In this document: piece by piece, positions 25,468-38,686 of the stretch
Position numbering within the stretch: position 1 is the first letter of the stretch
Layout of the letters: every line of letters starts with the position of its first letter
Origin: Taxawa tesnikishii (nom. ined.)
Lineage: Eukaryota; Ascomycota; Dothideomycetes; Dothideales
Assembly: GCA_030247885.1 (NCBI GenBank)
Contig: JAPDRO010000017.1
Location: 248,001 to 312,000, forward strand
Direction of reading: 5' to 3'
DNA: 64,000 nt
Made by a program: the position numbers and the translations under genes
Notes under the pieces: model-generated
The model's database searches: none
Seen by the model: only the letters and a program-made list of their open reading frames with translations
Told to the model about the DNA's origin: nothing

Positions 25468-27707
25468 CTACAACGTCGCCGCCCTCGTCGTCCTCTCATA
25501 GAACTCCAAGGTACACGCCGCCAAAAAGCACGGCACCTCCTTCCTCCCATCAACCCAAAACTCAATCAGCGGTCTGATCTCGTTCGCAAACACGCTATCC
25601 CTCCCTCCACTGACCTTCATCGTGCCCTGTTCTCCATCGAACAGGATACTGTTCTCCTCTTCCTCGCCATCTTCATTGATACTGCTCGGATGCAGAATAC
25701 TCGTGACCTTAAACCTCCCGTTCGGCTGGAACAAGACCTTCCAACCTAGGGTCGCGGCCACGGCTTCGGCGAACTCGGTGAACTTGGCCGTCCAGATATC
25801 CTTCAGGCGTTTGGTCTTCTTATCGCGCTGAGCGAGGGCTTCCTCTAGCTCACGGATCTGCAGGCGCAGGTGCTCCATGCTGCTAATAGGAACGACCTTG
25901 GTACTCACAGCGCGACCTTCCAACTGCTCCATCAGCGCGCGGTTCTCCTCTTTCAGCGTGTTCAGTGTCGACATTTTGATGGCTTCGGCGGCGGACGTAG
26001 GATTGTCGCGTAATTCGAGGACACGTGTGCGCGACTTCTCCTTCAGCGCGGAGAGCTGACTGATGTTGGCTTTGAGCTCGGCTTCGAGCGTCGCGTTGCG
26101 CGTCTGCAGTACGGTGAGCTCGTCCTGTAGACCGCGCATCTTGCGGCGCAGTTCGCCGAGGCGCTCGTCCGAGTCGTCATCGTGTGGTCGTTTGAGGCTC
26201 GGCGCTGGTGCCAGGGCTGCTGGAGGTGCGCCTTCGACTTTGCTCAAGTCTGCGTGCAGGGTTTGGACTTCGGCACGGTACTGGTCGATCAGACCTTCGA
26301 GCTCCTGCATGCGCTTGCTGGCTTCCTCGTTTGCTTTTTCGGGTGAGAATTCGCCCTCTTCGGCTTCGAAAGTCTTGATCTGTGCGCGAAGATATTCCAC
26401 CTCTTTCACCGCTAGATTCTTCTGCCGCTCCAGGCGCGCCTTTGCCTTGCTGTCGCCGGCAGAACTGCCTCCGCTGGCCTTGAGTTTCTCCAGCTCACCA
26501 CTGATTTTGGCCTTTTCCTCTTCGAGCGCTCTGATATTGTCCTCCTTGACTACGAGTTCCGGCTGTACTGCGCCCAGCCTATCCACCAGGCTCAGCTTCT
26601 CCAGCCTCTCCTTGACGAACGCCTTCGCCATCTCCTCCGGACTCTCGTATTTCATCTCCTCTCTAGTAGCAGCCTCGCTTTCGAGATAACTCGTCCAGCT
26701 CCTCTTCTCATCCTCCAAAATCTGTTTCTGCAGCTGTGCCTCTGCGAGTTCCCTCCTTAGATCCTCCATCATCCTGACTCTGCTCTGCAGGACACGCTTC
26801 TCCTCCTCCACGATCTCCACGCTCTTGTGTACTTTTCGGAACTGCTTCAACTCCGCAATCTGTTCCCTGTTCGCTGCCTCCAGCTTCTTGATGTGCGCGA
26901 CCTGCTCCGAAAGCTCCCTCTTGATTACCCCCAGTACATCTGCATCGCCGGTCTGCGCCTTGAGCCGCAAGATCTCGTTTTCCAGGCGCCCGTTCTCCGC
27001 TTCAGCTTGTGCCAGCTTGGTCTGTGTTGATTGTAACGCGTTGACTTTGGAGTCTAAGTCCTGTTGGATGCCTTCAACGGAGGACTGTAGCGCCGCGTGC
27101 CGGCTTTCAAGCTCGGTAAAAGCATGCTTGCTCTGTCGTTCTTGGGATGACAGCTGTGCTTGTGAATCTTCCAGCTCTTCCCTCAGGCTGTGGTTTTGTT
27201 CTTGCAGAGTACGAATCTTGCGTTCCAAGGCTGCTCTCTCGTTCGCGGCGCGGTCGGACGCTTCTTGGAACTCGCGGGAAAGGGCATCGTATTTCCTCGT
27301 TGCAGCATTGCTACCGCTTTCGGACGCCTGGGACCAGATTCTTCAGTACTGGTAACTTTTGCGTATCCGGTCGGCAGCCCACAAACCTGCGCTCGTTTGA
27401 AGTCTGCCTCTGCCCGGTTCTGAATGTCGCGGATCTCACTCTGGTGCTCTAGTCTCTCAAGCTCTCGTTCTTGTTTCAGCGAGTCAAGCTCGTATTGCAG
27501 GGTGTTCAGTTGTGCGCGCAAGCTCTCGTTGTTGATGTCTACAAGAGTTAGTCCAATTGTGCATAGTCGCTCATGGTATGCACACGTACCAGGCTTGATA
27601 GCGGTCGATTGCCTCAGCGTCTGGCGAAAAGGTTGTTCCTGTCGCTGCGGCGATCCGCCTGACAGAAAATCGAATGAGGGTCCAAAATTGTTTCTTGAAG
27701 CGGCCAT
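25468..27707 (-). CDS. MAD1: Spindle assembly checkpoint protein MAD1
   Basis: Coiled-coil protein that recruits Mad2 to unattached kinetochores and resides at nuclear pores in interphase. Nearly the whole chain is heptad-rich coiled coil (for example ELEDSQAQLSSQERQSKHAF, KRELSEQVAHIKKLEAAN). Near the C-terminus AQRDKKTKRLKDIW contains the RLK motif used for Bub1 binding, and the globular tail (FTEFAEAVAATLGWKVLFQ ... IEFWVDGRKEVPCFLAACTL) matches the Mad1 C-terminal domain. Introns 27328-27386 and 27539-27589; the start ATG at 27707 gives MAASRNNFGPSFDFLSGGSP. Spliced length is exactly 709 residues, no frame break. Confidence 0.93.
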
Positions 27708-28193
27708 GGTCGCGGCTCGCATAACGCGACATGCAACAAGCACGAAGGGAGAGGATGCGGGAAAGCTCCTTCCTGCGGAGCAAAGCGCGCGTGTTGTCAA
27801 AATGCCGGATGCGGAAAGGCGTGGAATAAATCGTCTTACACGCTTTCACATGCGTAACCATTAAATCAATTTACATCTGGTCTTATTTTATGCAACGCTC
27901 GAATAACGAGGCTGCTGGTCTTTTGAAAGTTCGTCTTTCTGAGATGCCTTTGATGAGATGTATTATAGAATCCCTATTCCTCGTCCAAATTGCCTTACTG
28001 TAAAGATGCTCCGCTTGACCCATGTGTAGCAGTACAGCATCCGGAACCCCCCTAGCCCGCACCCATTATGCAGTCGAATGAAAAGAAACCGCTGCGAGGC
28101 AAGCTCTGCTTGAACCCCAATCCCAACCGCGATCCCAAAACCCCTCGCCAAAAAGAACAACTCGTGGCTGTCCATGTCAACCCCAACCTCCGC
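27708..28193. promoter_or_regulatory. MAD1 upstream region and transporter 3' end
   Basis: About 490 nt. Its left part must include the MAD1 promoter and its right part the transporter 3' UTR, both genes being on the minus strand. No other gene seen. Confidence 0.45.
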
Positions 28194-29705
28194 TTAAGTA
28201 CCAGTGTTGCCAAGCATGTTTCCAAGCTTCTCACGAGCCATCTGGCTAGGGTCGTACTCGGGGAAAATGCTGCCAAGTCCACCGAAGACAAGGAAGACGG
28301 TGATCAGAACAAGCGCGAAGACGATCAGCTTCCTGAGCGCTGGGTGCCTGACACCATAGTCCGCCCAGGCGCGCTGCGCGTCGCCAGTGTACTCCTTCAG
28401 CTTGTCCGCACCGAGCTTGTAGTAGATGAGACCACCGAGAGCGATCGAGTAACCGAAGAACTGAAGTCCTGAAACAGGGTCACGGAAGACGACCATGGAG
28501 GCAACCACGAGGAGGATATCCTTGAGCACACCGGACAGAGTAAGGACGAGGGAGGAGGTCTTGCCAATCTGCATCGAACAAGTTAGCTGATAGCCGCGTG
28601 TACAAGGTATGATTCTTGGAACTTACCAGGAAAACGACCGAGACGTTGAGCGCAAAGGCGATAGCGGCGTTCAGGAGAAGGGTGATGTATCCAACGCTCG
28701 CGATATCCGCCATAGACATATTTGGGATCTCAACGACAAGCGCGACCACACCGTTCATTATAGCGCAAGCCGGAGCGAAGTAGTAGAGGGAAACCAGGGG
28801 TCCATCTTGAACTCTGCCGAGGAAAGCAGGCGCTGAACCATGGTCAAGCGGATAGCCTCAAACACGATACCGCCAATCTGGAAGAGGAATCCAGTGAGAA
28901 CGAATTTAATCTCGCCGAAGGAAGCGATGACGACACCGACAACGATGATGGACACGTTGCCGAGGGTCTTCAGATTGGGTGGTGCAACGCCCAAGGCCCA
29001 GCTTGCGAGAAGCACAGCAACTGGAGTGGTGGCCTGGCGCATAGTTTAGCGTCTGACGTGTAGCGCCTCCATGTTCTTGATCCTACCTTGAGCATCTGGA
29101 TGAAAGCAACGCTAAGGTAGAGGTACGTGATGTTACCGCAGATCAGGGAGAGCGAGAAGAACAAGCCGATAGGAACAATGGCTCTGAGGTATATCCTGCC
29201 CGTCATTGGGACCTTCTTTCTCGAGTCGAGCGTAGTGGTGAAGCGCGCCATGATCTGGGTGATCAGGGTTGCGAACCCCAAATGCCATGTTGTGAGGAAG
29301 ATTGCTAGAGGAGGTCAGTTGATGGCATAGGAGAGTTTTGGGGGGCAATTGCATACGGAAGTCTGTTCAATTGTCAGCATTTGATGCATATAAGCCTGTC
29401 CTGTGACGCTACTTACGGAATTTTGCAGTGTCCAGAATCCACTTGTTGAACAGGATAACGCTGGAACTGAGGGTGATCCAGGTTCTACTTGATGCTCAGC
29501 CTTGCGCTCTCAGATACACAACGTTCCAACCCGTCCTCGTTTCGTTTGTTCGATGATCTGCTGGAAGTACTCACGCAATGTAGACGGCGGGGTGCAATGC
29601 TGCCTTTGGAGGCTGCGGCTTCTCTAGGGCAGGGTTCACAACAGGGAGCATGGGCTCAGATTGCTCTGGCCGCTCAATTTCGCCGGACATCCTTTCCTTC
29701 TCCAT
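28194..29705 (-). CDS. Nucleotide-sugar / triose-phosphate translocator family transporter
   Basis: Membrane antiporter of the TPT/DMT superfamily, usually in the Golgi or ER. Around ten hydrophobic segments are visible, with family blocks ITLSSSVILFNKWILDT, FLTTWHLGFATLITQIMA, YLYLSVAFIQMLKATTPVAV, FQIGGIVFEAIRLTMVQRLL and LTLSGVLKDILLVVASMVVF. Six exons: 29705-29575, 29484-29417, a 6-nt exon 29362-29357, 29304-29087, 29033-28627, 28568-28194. One frame change at G28797-28800 (KMDPLVSLYYFAPA) fits a lost base; corrected length is exactly 401 residues. Substrate cannot be told from sequence; the neighbouring UDP-galactopyranose mutase makes a nucleotide sugar tempting but is weak evidence. 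Confidence 0.88.
29357..29362 (-). other. 6-nt microexon of the transporter gene
   Basis: Two introns meet around the hexamer ACTTCC (minus strand): 29363-29416 (GTAAGT donor, AACAG acceptor) and 29305-29356 (GTATGC donor, CTCTAG acceptor), 54 and 52 nt, both normal for this genome. Including it gives KFHFPIFLTTWHL, which keeps the F-x-aromatic-P spacing of the TPT family (FRYP/FKYP); skipping it stays in frame but loses two residues from that spacing. Confidence 0.72.
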
Positions 29706-31056
29706 TGCGATGAGTCGTGGTGTGTTGTGAAGAGGTGCGGTGGGTGGTGAGTTGATGGGAAAGGGTTGGTTGCGCGTCGCGATCAGAAAAAGGGGTGGGG
29801 GAGAATGTACGACACTTATTTCGTAGGGCTGCGGCGAACTCGTAATCCAGAGCGGGACTGTTGAGCAGATCTGTTGTATCACAATGGCCCTTGCGAATGA
29901 GACGATCGGCCAAAACAACAGACAGCCAAGACACAGAATTACAGAGGTATAGGTAGTGATACAGAAGACAAGCAAGAGACGGCGAATGTGGCGAGTCTTG
30001 GAGATATAATCCCTTGTTGCTGCTGGTCGAGCCCCTATCCTTCTCCCCCGACCGGCCGCCTCGGGCACATGCAAGCCTCAACTCCAATTCCGCTCAGGCT
30101 ACTCGGACCCGTTCACCGAACGCGCTAGCGAGATCTCAATTGCTTGCTTATCCGTCATGAAAATGCTTGTGTTGGCCCGCCCAGTCGACACCTGTTCTCC
30201 AGGAGACTGCATCATCCCTGTCAGAGGCGCGCTTACATGCGTGTCACATCGCTGTTGTGTCTCGTCAAACGCAGCCTCCCGTCGGGTGTCCCTGCTAACT
30301 GCGAACAAGCCTGCGTAACACTGCAACTGTGCAACAACAACGACGACGGCCGGCAGCTGAGATGACACCAGCTGTGGTTCTCGAGCTGTCGATTATGCAC
30401 CCCCAACAAACCGTTCTTCGAACGGAGAACTCTCACGCGTGCCCCTGTCTTTCGAGCGAGATAAATCGTTTCATAGCCATTTAGCAGCTGCTATTTTTGG
30501 TCGCGCCGTGCATGCTTTTTGGTAGCGAAGCCTCGCCACGACTGTCGAGTCTTCATTGTTGCATGTGTACGAGGTTGGTCAATGGTGTTGTTCGTATTAT
30601 GCTGTTGAACATGTTGCCGGTCGCAACGCGGTGGTACGATATCTATGGACATGAACATGAAGATCAAACACTTGGTAGCCTGTGCCACCAGTGCTGGTGA
30701 TGCGGTCAGCCATTTGCGGCGAATGCGCGTTCGAGAGACGTACAACGTGGCCAGAAAGACCTGTTGGTCAGCCCGGTTGACGGGGTGTCGCTAGTGCCCG
30801 TCTCTAGAATGCTGTGGAGGGGTCCTAAGCCGATTCCCAGGGTCGTGGTGTTGAGCATTGAGCATAGTGGCCAAACCCCTTATGCACTTGGCGTTGCAGC
30901 TCAAGTTTATTTGAAAGTGAAGCGTGCCACCGCGTCCTCGTCTTCTCCTTCTCTTGAGACATCTTCTTACAGCTTTTATCGCGTACGGACCATTACCAGT
31001 CGCTTTAGCCACGCTCAACAGATACACATTCATTCAAGCTGGATTTCCTCAACAAG
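29706..31056. promoter_or_regulatory. Divergent promoter region, transporter (-) and UDP-galactopyranose mutase (+)
   Basis: About 1.35 kb between the two start codons. No open frame is convincing. It contains both promoters and leaders; no repeat or RNA gene seen. Confidence 0.5.
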
Positions 31057-32862
<1,806 letters not shown>

Positions 32863-33436
32863 AAGGGGTTTGATGTAAGATTTCATGGGTTGTTCGATCG
32901 GGGGTTTGGAGGCCTGCTGGCCAGGAGAGGCGTTTCTGGGTTGTGTCTGCGCGGCCTCTTTTTCGGTTCAGGATCGCTGCTGCTTAGAGGATGTCGGGTG
33001 TTATGCTTGTTTGACTAAAGGTGCATAAAAGTGCAGTATGTGCATAGATTAGAACGATATGTTTAGCATACGATCCATTACTGTTCTTTCTCCAGGCCGT
33101 GCTTGGCTTTCCGCTTGGGATGAGTGGGTGGACGCTAGTGCAGAGTTCATCAGACTTTCTTTTATGGTGAACACGATCCCTGCGCCTTCGGTACTGCAGA
33201 AACCTGATTCACTAGATACTTTATCTCCCATATTGGGGCTTTGTTCACTGTAACTTAACATTCTATTTCCTCTTCGTGCTTTACATTGTTTGACATCAAT
33301 TTCCACAGCGTCCCAGACACTATATGGCCTTGCAGGGAGATATGAAAGTGGCCTCCCATCGCCAAGGCTGACGGACAGAACCCCTGCCAGGTATCGCGGG
33401 CACATTCTATGAAGGACCAGAAACTCTCTAGGCACT
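32863..33436. other. Intergenic, no gene seen
   Basis: About 570 nt holding the mutase 3' UTR and the upstream region of the 2EXR-like gene. No convincing coding sequence on either strand. Confidence 0.45.
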
Positions 33437-34328
33437 ATGAAAATGAGCTGTACGTTCTTGGTCAGATTGCGACTGGAGCTGCGCCTTCGGATCTACAAGG
33501 AGGTCTTCACTGTACGAGAGGCGTTCATATCGCAGAGTACAACCGATACTAGCGAATCTTTCGAGTAAGACATACGTTACAACGCAGATTCTCTACAACC
33601 ACGAATGGATGTTTCTACAGCAATTGTGTAGCCATTCTAGCTACGAACAAGCAAATCCATGACGAAGTAGAGCCCGTGTTTTTGAAACGGCGACTTTTCG
33701 CATAGATGCCCGAGATACCGGAACCTATGCGATACTTGCACCAGGCACAACAGCAACCCATGCAGCTCTTATGGACCGGCTGACCCAACTCCGTCAGTTG
33801 CAGGTCACGGTTTGGCAAGATGGTGGAAGGTGTCCTGCAGCGAGGAACATCCGTGCCCTTCTGGGGATGATACCTGAGTTAGAACTACTGGAACTTCACA
33901 GCCAACCGGTGAAGCCTGGCAAATGGAGATGGATAATGAGGGATTGCTGTGAAATCAAGAGTATCGCGCCGCTTCGCTTCATCGGAGAGTTTCCCAAAGT
34001 TGAACTAAACAATGCTCATGCCGTTCGCCTCTAGGGTTTATCTGTCTCGCTCCCACGAAAAGCCGACCAGGCAGTGTTCGCACGCTGTTTCCTACTCAGC
34101 TTCCCATACGGAGCTATCAAGCGCTGTACGAAGTCCTCGTTTTACATCTACGTAGGATGGTTCTGGAAAGTTCCGCGGCACTCAGCAGAGGCGGTTTCGA
34201 TATTTTCTAGGCAGGGTAGAGCCCCTTCAATTCCTCCGAGCAGCATTGATCTATACGATCTCGATACGAGTTCTGATCCGGCGCTTCTGGACTGGTTCAA
34301 TGACAGCATGGATTGTCTGCTGCAATAG
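33437..34328 (+). CDS. 2EXR-domain-like hypothetical protein, possibly non-functional
   Basis: The start contains LELRLRIYKEVF and, after a 56-nt intron at 33565-33620 (GTAAGA donor, CTACAG acceptor), ILATNKQIHDEVEPVF, the two blocks of the fungal 2EXR/F-box-like family. Downstream come THAALMDRLTQLRQLQVTVW and ARNIRALLGMIPELELLEL. The frame needs one base in the T run at 33679-33683; with it the total is exactly 279 codons to the stop at 34328. An in-frame TAG at 34032-34034, followed by the conserved-looking GLSVSLPRKADQAVFARCFL, interrupts the reading. It is either a sequence error or a real nonsense mutation. Function unknown. Confidence 0.5.
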
Positions 34329-35139
34329 GTCACACGCGCGTTTTCCGACCAGATTTGGCGGGTACCCACAACCGTGCTCAGAGTCCTCAACAGTCAGCCG
34401 AACTAACTGTTAATGTGAACAGGTTCTGGTATTCGAGGCTGCCTACCGCAACTCCTCACTCGCATCTTCTTTTCCAGAATAACGCTCGACCGAGCGCTGC
34501 CGACCAAACAGTGCAATCGGCAACAACCGTGTGCTTCCACTGTATAGAGACAGAAGGCGTCCCGAAAGGGTCAGGTGAAACTGTTACCATGCGATGGAGC
34601 TCGTTCCGAAAGGCTACGAGTTCGGATCTTGCCACTGCCATTGAAAAACGACATAGTGGACCAAAATATTACAGATACGAAACAGGCCGAACGAACCATG
34701 AACGAACCAATCAGACAAAGCACTTTGGCGACCGTACTAAGGTCCAGGACAATGCGTGAAGCGGCTCGATTACGGGCAGAGCTTAGCGCATACAGTCAAA
34801 CTAGCGAATGGGCAAGTTCAGGTTCAACCGGGGTCCATCTTTTGGACCGCACCGAACTAACCTATGCGTCCTTGAGGACCAAGAGAAAGGATACTAGCCT
34901 TGCGGTGATGTTGTCTATGCGATTCTCGAAAGTCTCATGGATGCGTGGCCGGTGCGTAAGACTGTGACGAGGATGAAACTAGATGGGAAGACAATTGCTA
35001 CGACTCAATCCGAAACTAACGAGAGAACTGCTGCTCGGTTCGCATTTTATTTTTCCTCTCTCCAGCGTGGAGCATTGCGAAGATCTTGAAGCTTGTTCGG
35101 TACCGACTCGCATCTTTCTAGGATGCGACTCTATCTGAG
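34329..35139. other. Intergenic, no clear gene
   Basis: About 810 nt. Open frames of up to about 150 codons on the plus strand have no recognisable motif and unsteady composition. It should include the 3' end of the lyase gene. Confidence 0.4.
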
Positions 35140-36530
35140 CTACCTAGGTGTTTGAGTGCCATGAGTTTGGCTCTTCAGCCTGAGCACGTCTTCCACCATA
35201 AGCGCGCTCGCACCCAAATAATTCACGGGATTACAGAGACGTTGCAGCTCTTCCGCACCTACTCTGTTCGTGACCTCATCACGTTTCAACAGAACATCCA
35301 ACAATCCGATGTCGGATTCAATGGACTCTTTACAAGCATTGTAGACTACGTCATGCGCCTTCTGTCTGCCAATGTACGGGGCGAGGCCCATCATGACCGC
35401 TTCGCCAACGATGGAACCTCGGCGGATGCCAAGTTCTTCGCCATAGCCACTGTGTTGACCACAAGACCACTCAGAGCGAAATTTGTTTGCTGCAAAGCTC
35501 CGACTGCTAGAACAAACGCTTCTGGAACGGCGGCCCACTCCAAATGCCATGGTCCGGACGCGCGCTCGAAATCGACCACCATGGCATCAAGTGCCAGCCC
35601 AGCATTTGCCCGGAGCAGTTTTGACGCCGCAAGGATGACTTCACTCAGGGTTATCTATGTCGAGCGCGATCTTCCCCAGTGAGCCACCCACGAGTGCGAG
35701 GAAACTCACGATCTCGGCGATGGTGTCCCGAGCTACGTGCCATGTGATCGGCGGATCTTGCAGATCCAGCTCTCGTGCAAGCTCTGCCCTCACTCTGAGA
35801 CCGGTGTCGTCGGAGTCGAGCGATGCCAACGTCCCTGCTACGCCGTCGAACTGAACGAGTAGACAACGCTTTCTGATGCCGTCGAGGCGGTCGGCGTGTC
35901 TGAGGACAGCGGATAGGTACACAGCACACTTGTATCCAAAGGTGCAAGGAAGGGCGTGCTGGAGATGCGTTCGGCCAGCCATCGGCCTTGATCCGTAAGT
36001 AATACGGTAACTTGTCTCTGGACTGTTCGAGCTCACGTGTGTTTGTACTTCTCTGACAGATGCGTGAGGTTTCGAATCAACTCCTTCAGCTCCCTTTCGA
36101 CGATTTGGAGGCCTTGCCTCATCTGCAGCACAGACGCATTGTCCATGATGTCTTGTGTCGTGGCCCCCAGTGAACGTATCTTGCCGTCTCTTCATCACAA
36201 TGCTCATTCAGTTGGAAGATCAGCGGCAAGATGGGATAGCCGACTACATCTGTATCCCGAGCCAACCTTTCGAAGCTGCATTAGTTGTTAGCTTTGTGGA
36301 GTCCCAATTTTTCGAAGAGTTGCATACTCTATAGTTGCAGATGCCACAGCCTCGGTTACGTTCTTTCCGGCTTCTGAAGGGATCACTCCGACCTTGAACT
36401 GCGCCCTTGCCAACGCTGCTTCGGTCTCAATCAATCGTCGAACGTACGCTTCGTCAGAGAATACATTGCGGATTTCTTCGGTGCCAAACAAATTGCCGAA
36501 GATGCGGGAATTGTACACGGACACCGCCAT
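35140..36530 (-). pseudogene. Fumarase/aspartase-superfamily lyase (3-carboxymuconate cycloisomerase-like), catalytic loop missing
   Basis: Blocks typical of the CMLE/adenylosuccinate-lyase branch are clear: IRNVFSDEAYVRRLIETEAA, HWGATTQDIMDNASVLQMR (after one G restored at C36164-36168 of the plus strand), MAGRTHLQHALPCTFGYKC, LRANAGLALDAMVVDFERA, GPWHLEWAAVPEAF and VGEAVMMGLAPYIGRQKAHD. Introns 36276-36327 and 35987-36036. Between SLGKIALDI and SEVILAASKLL, near 35645-35670, the roughly 25-30 residues with the superfamily signature GSSxMPxKxNP are absent, leaving only an NP remnant and a frame change. A further frame change lies near 35425. Without the loop the enzyme should be inactive, so I class it as a probable pseudogene, although an assembly deletion is possible. 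Confidence 0.7.
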
Positions 36531-36715
36531 TATGATGCTGTAGAATCGGTGAAGCGGTAACTAGTAAGTTCAGTGGTGGTGGAACGCAGAAGACTTCTCA
36601 CCTGCACCTTCTATGCTTGGCAAGGGTTTCATGTGATGTACTTGCACTGATCAGCTACTTGACATGAAACACTCCCTACATCTGTCCGTAAATACACCAT
36701 GTTCGTCTTCAGACA

Positions 36716-37870
36716 TCAAGCAGCCGCCTGCACAGCCTTGGGCGTCTCATCTACAACACTCTTCTTCGCCGCAAGCTCCTCCTTCTTCGCTTTCAAAGCC
36801 GCAAAATTTCTCTCCATCGCGTTCCTCGTGAACTCCTCACCGGTGACGGCTGGGTACTTCTTCAACGGGCCCTGGATAACCGCATCGGTGCACGGTTGGT
36901 TGAAGAACGCGATGCTGTATCGCGGTCCAAACCAGTCCTTCTCAAGATCGCTAGGCGCACGCACGCGATGGAAGGTCGATTTGAACCGGTCGTCAGACCA
37001 AGACATGAGGAGGTCGCCGATGTTGCAGACGATGTCGCCTTTGGTCGTGTCAGAAACTGCCCGCGAAGACCAGGTAATGGAAAGGGAAAGAAGGTCATCT
37101 ACCTGGCGCGAACTCAACGGGCGTCCACTCATTTCCCACGGCAAACTCCGTCACCACCTCCCTTCCCGGACAGATCTCTAGTCCACTCGAGCCTGGAGGC
37201 TGGAAAAGCAGCGTGATGAGATCCCAATCCGCGTGTGCCCCAGCCCGGAAATATCCCTCCGGAACCGGGACGTTGCTATCCACCTCGAAATAGTGCAACA
37301 TGCGGAGTACTGTCTGCGCATTCGCCCTCGTCACGTCGTGCGCTTTGATGAACATGTCCTTTGGAAACCCAAGGCCAAGGGCGAAGCACATCATCAGCTT
37401 CTCGCTCACGCTTTGCACGAGACGCATGAAGTGCTGCGCTTTCTCCTTGAAGCCAGGAAGTAGAGAGTGAGAGATCCATTTATCGGCCATGTTGGCGCCG
37501 AACTGCATCTGATAGGATTCTTTCATGTCCGCTAGGCCGGTGCTGGGCCGAACTTGGGCTTGTTTTTCCCAGCCGGCGTTCTGATGTTGGCTGGTCAGGA
37601 TCGAGGAGGCTCGCATAAGAGGTAGGAGAAACTGACCTTGTGTGTGAAGGGAACGGTGGCTTTGGCATCATCTGGCAGAGCGAAGAAGGACTCGGACGTC
37701 TGGAAGATAGACTCGATTTCTTCCAGACTGATCTCTGTGTCCACGAGGGCGAAGAAGCCGGATGATTCGGCTGCCTCGACGAGTTCTGCGGTTATCTCAT
37801 CGATGCGGTTGTCGAAGTCTCGTAGAGATATCTTCGGGATCGTGCGGTTGACGTTCTTAGTTCCAGCCAT
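36716..37870 (-). CDS. 2-oxoglutarate/Fe(II)-dependent dioxygenase, isopenicillin N synthase-like
   Basis: Oxidoreductase using Fe(II), O2 and 2-oxoglutarate; substrate unknown. The DIOX_N domain begins RTIPKISLRDFDNRIDEI. The double-stranded beta-helix shows the iron ligands in AGAHADWDLITLLFQ (H, D) and KSTFHRVRAP (H), and the 2-oxoglutarate Arg in GPRYSIAFFNQP. Introns 37057-37102 and 37581-37636; exactly 350 residues, frame intact. It lies 185 nt downstream of nothing but the lyase start on the same strand, and divergent from the alcohol dehydrogenase, so it may belong to a local pathway. Confidence 0.9.
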
Positions 37871-38686
37871 TTCAACCCCGGAGAACGCTTAAGATGGTAG
37901 TAGATGTGAACACAGCGGCTTTTGGTATACTCTTTTACAACGACATATCGAGAGAAGATGGTTCTGAGTTCTTATAACCGCGTCCTGTCAATCTTTCTCT
38001 GGTTCGGTCGCTCCCTTAGCAGAAGATACATAGCGAGTTCGGTCGCGTCCTAAGTTGCAATCATACAGCCCACGGTCAGCGCCGACAGCTCGACACTGAG
38101 ACCCCGAACTATACAGTATCTCGCGATAAGGACTGGATAAACATTGTGGGGTAGTGAGATAGGGCAAGCAGGGGTTGCCAAGACTGCTTCCGTCGTTGAC
38201 TTCAACTCTTCAGACCTTCTGCATACAACAACGCTTGGGACATATTTGCGAACACACCTGTAGCATACCCTTGATACGCTCGTTACCTAAGACAAGGTCT
38301 CATACCGAAGAAGTATCGATTGAGTAGGCGGACATAATGAGCGCATATGGCTGCCCGCACTTCAAGCATCCGTAAGCCATCCGATGGGCCGGACGTTCCG
38401 CCATCAGATGATCTTGAGTCAGCCCAATCCCTCATGTTTCAAACAGCACAATAGCAGCGGTTCCAAGCCTCGAGGATGCTTTGCGCTCCCCACAACCCCT
38501 CCCCATGCACTGCGCTAGCCACGTACAATCGCGAGTCGTAGGAATATCACTGCGGGGTCGGACCCTTCGTTTGGGTTGTATGTAGGTACAAAAGCTCTCT
38601 ATTTCCGAAATCCGCTCTGTTGCCCTGTTGTTTCACCTCTTTTTCTTAGCAATTCTATCTTTGAAAAAATCCATTAGCGTCTCACA
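37871..38686. promoter_or_regulatory. Divergent promoter region, dioxygenase (-) and alcohol dehydrogenase (+)
   Basis: About 815 nt between two start codons with no plausible coding frame; it must hold both promoters. No clear operator-like repeats seen. Confidence 0.5.

Noticed and set aside
26063-26689. 208-codon Ser/Arg-rich frame opposite MAD1
   Set aside because: Reverse complement of Glu/Leu/Lys-rich coiled-coil codons gives such Ser/Leu/Arg-rich shadows.
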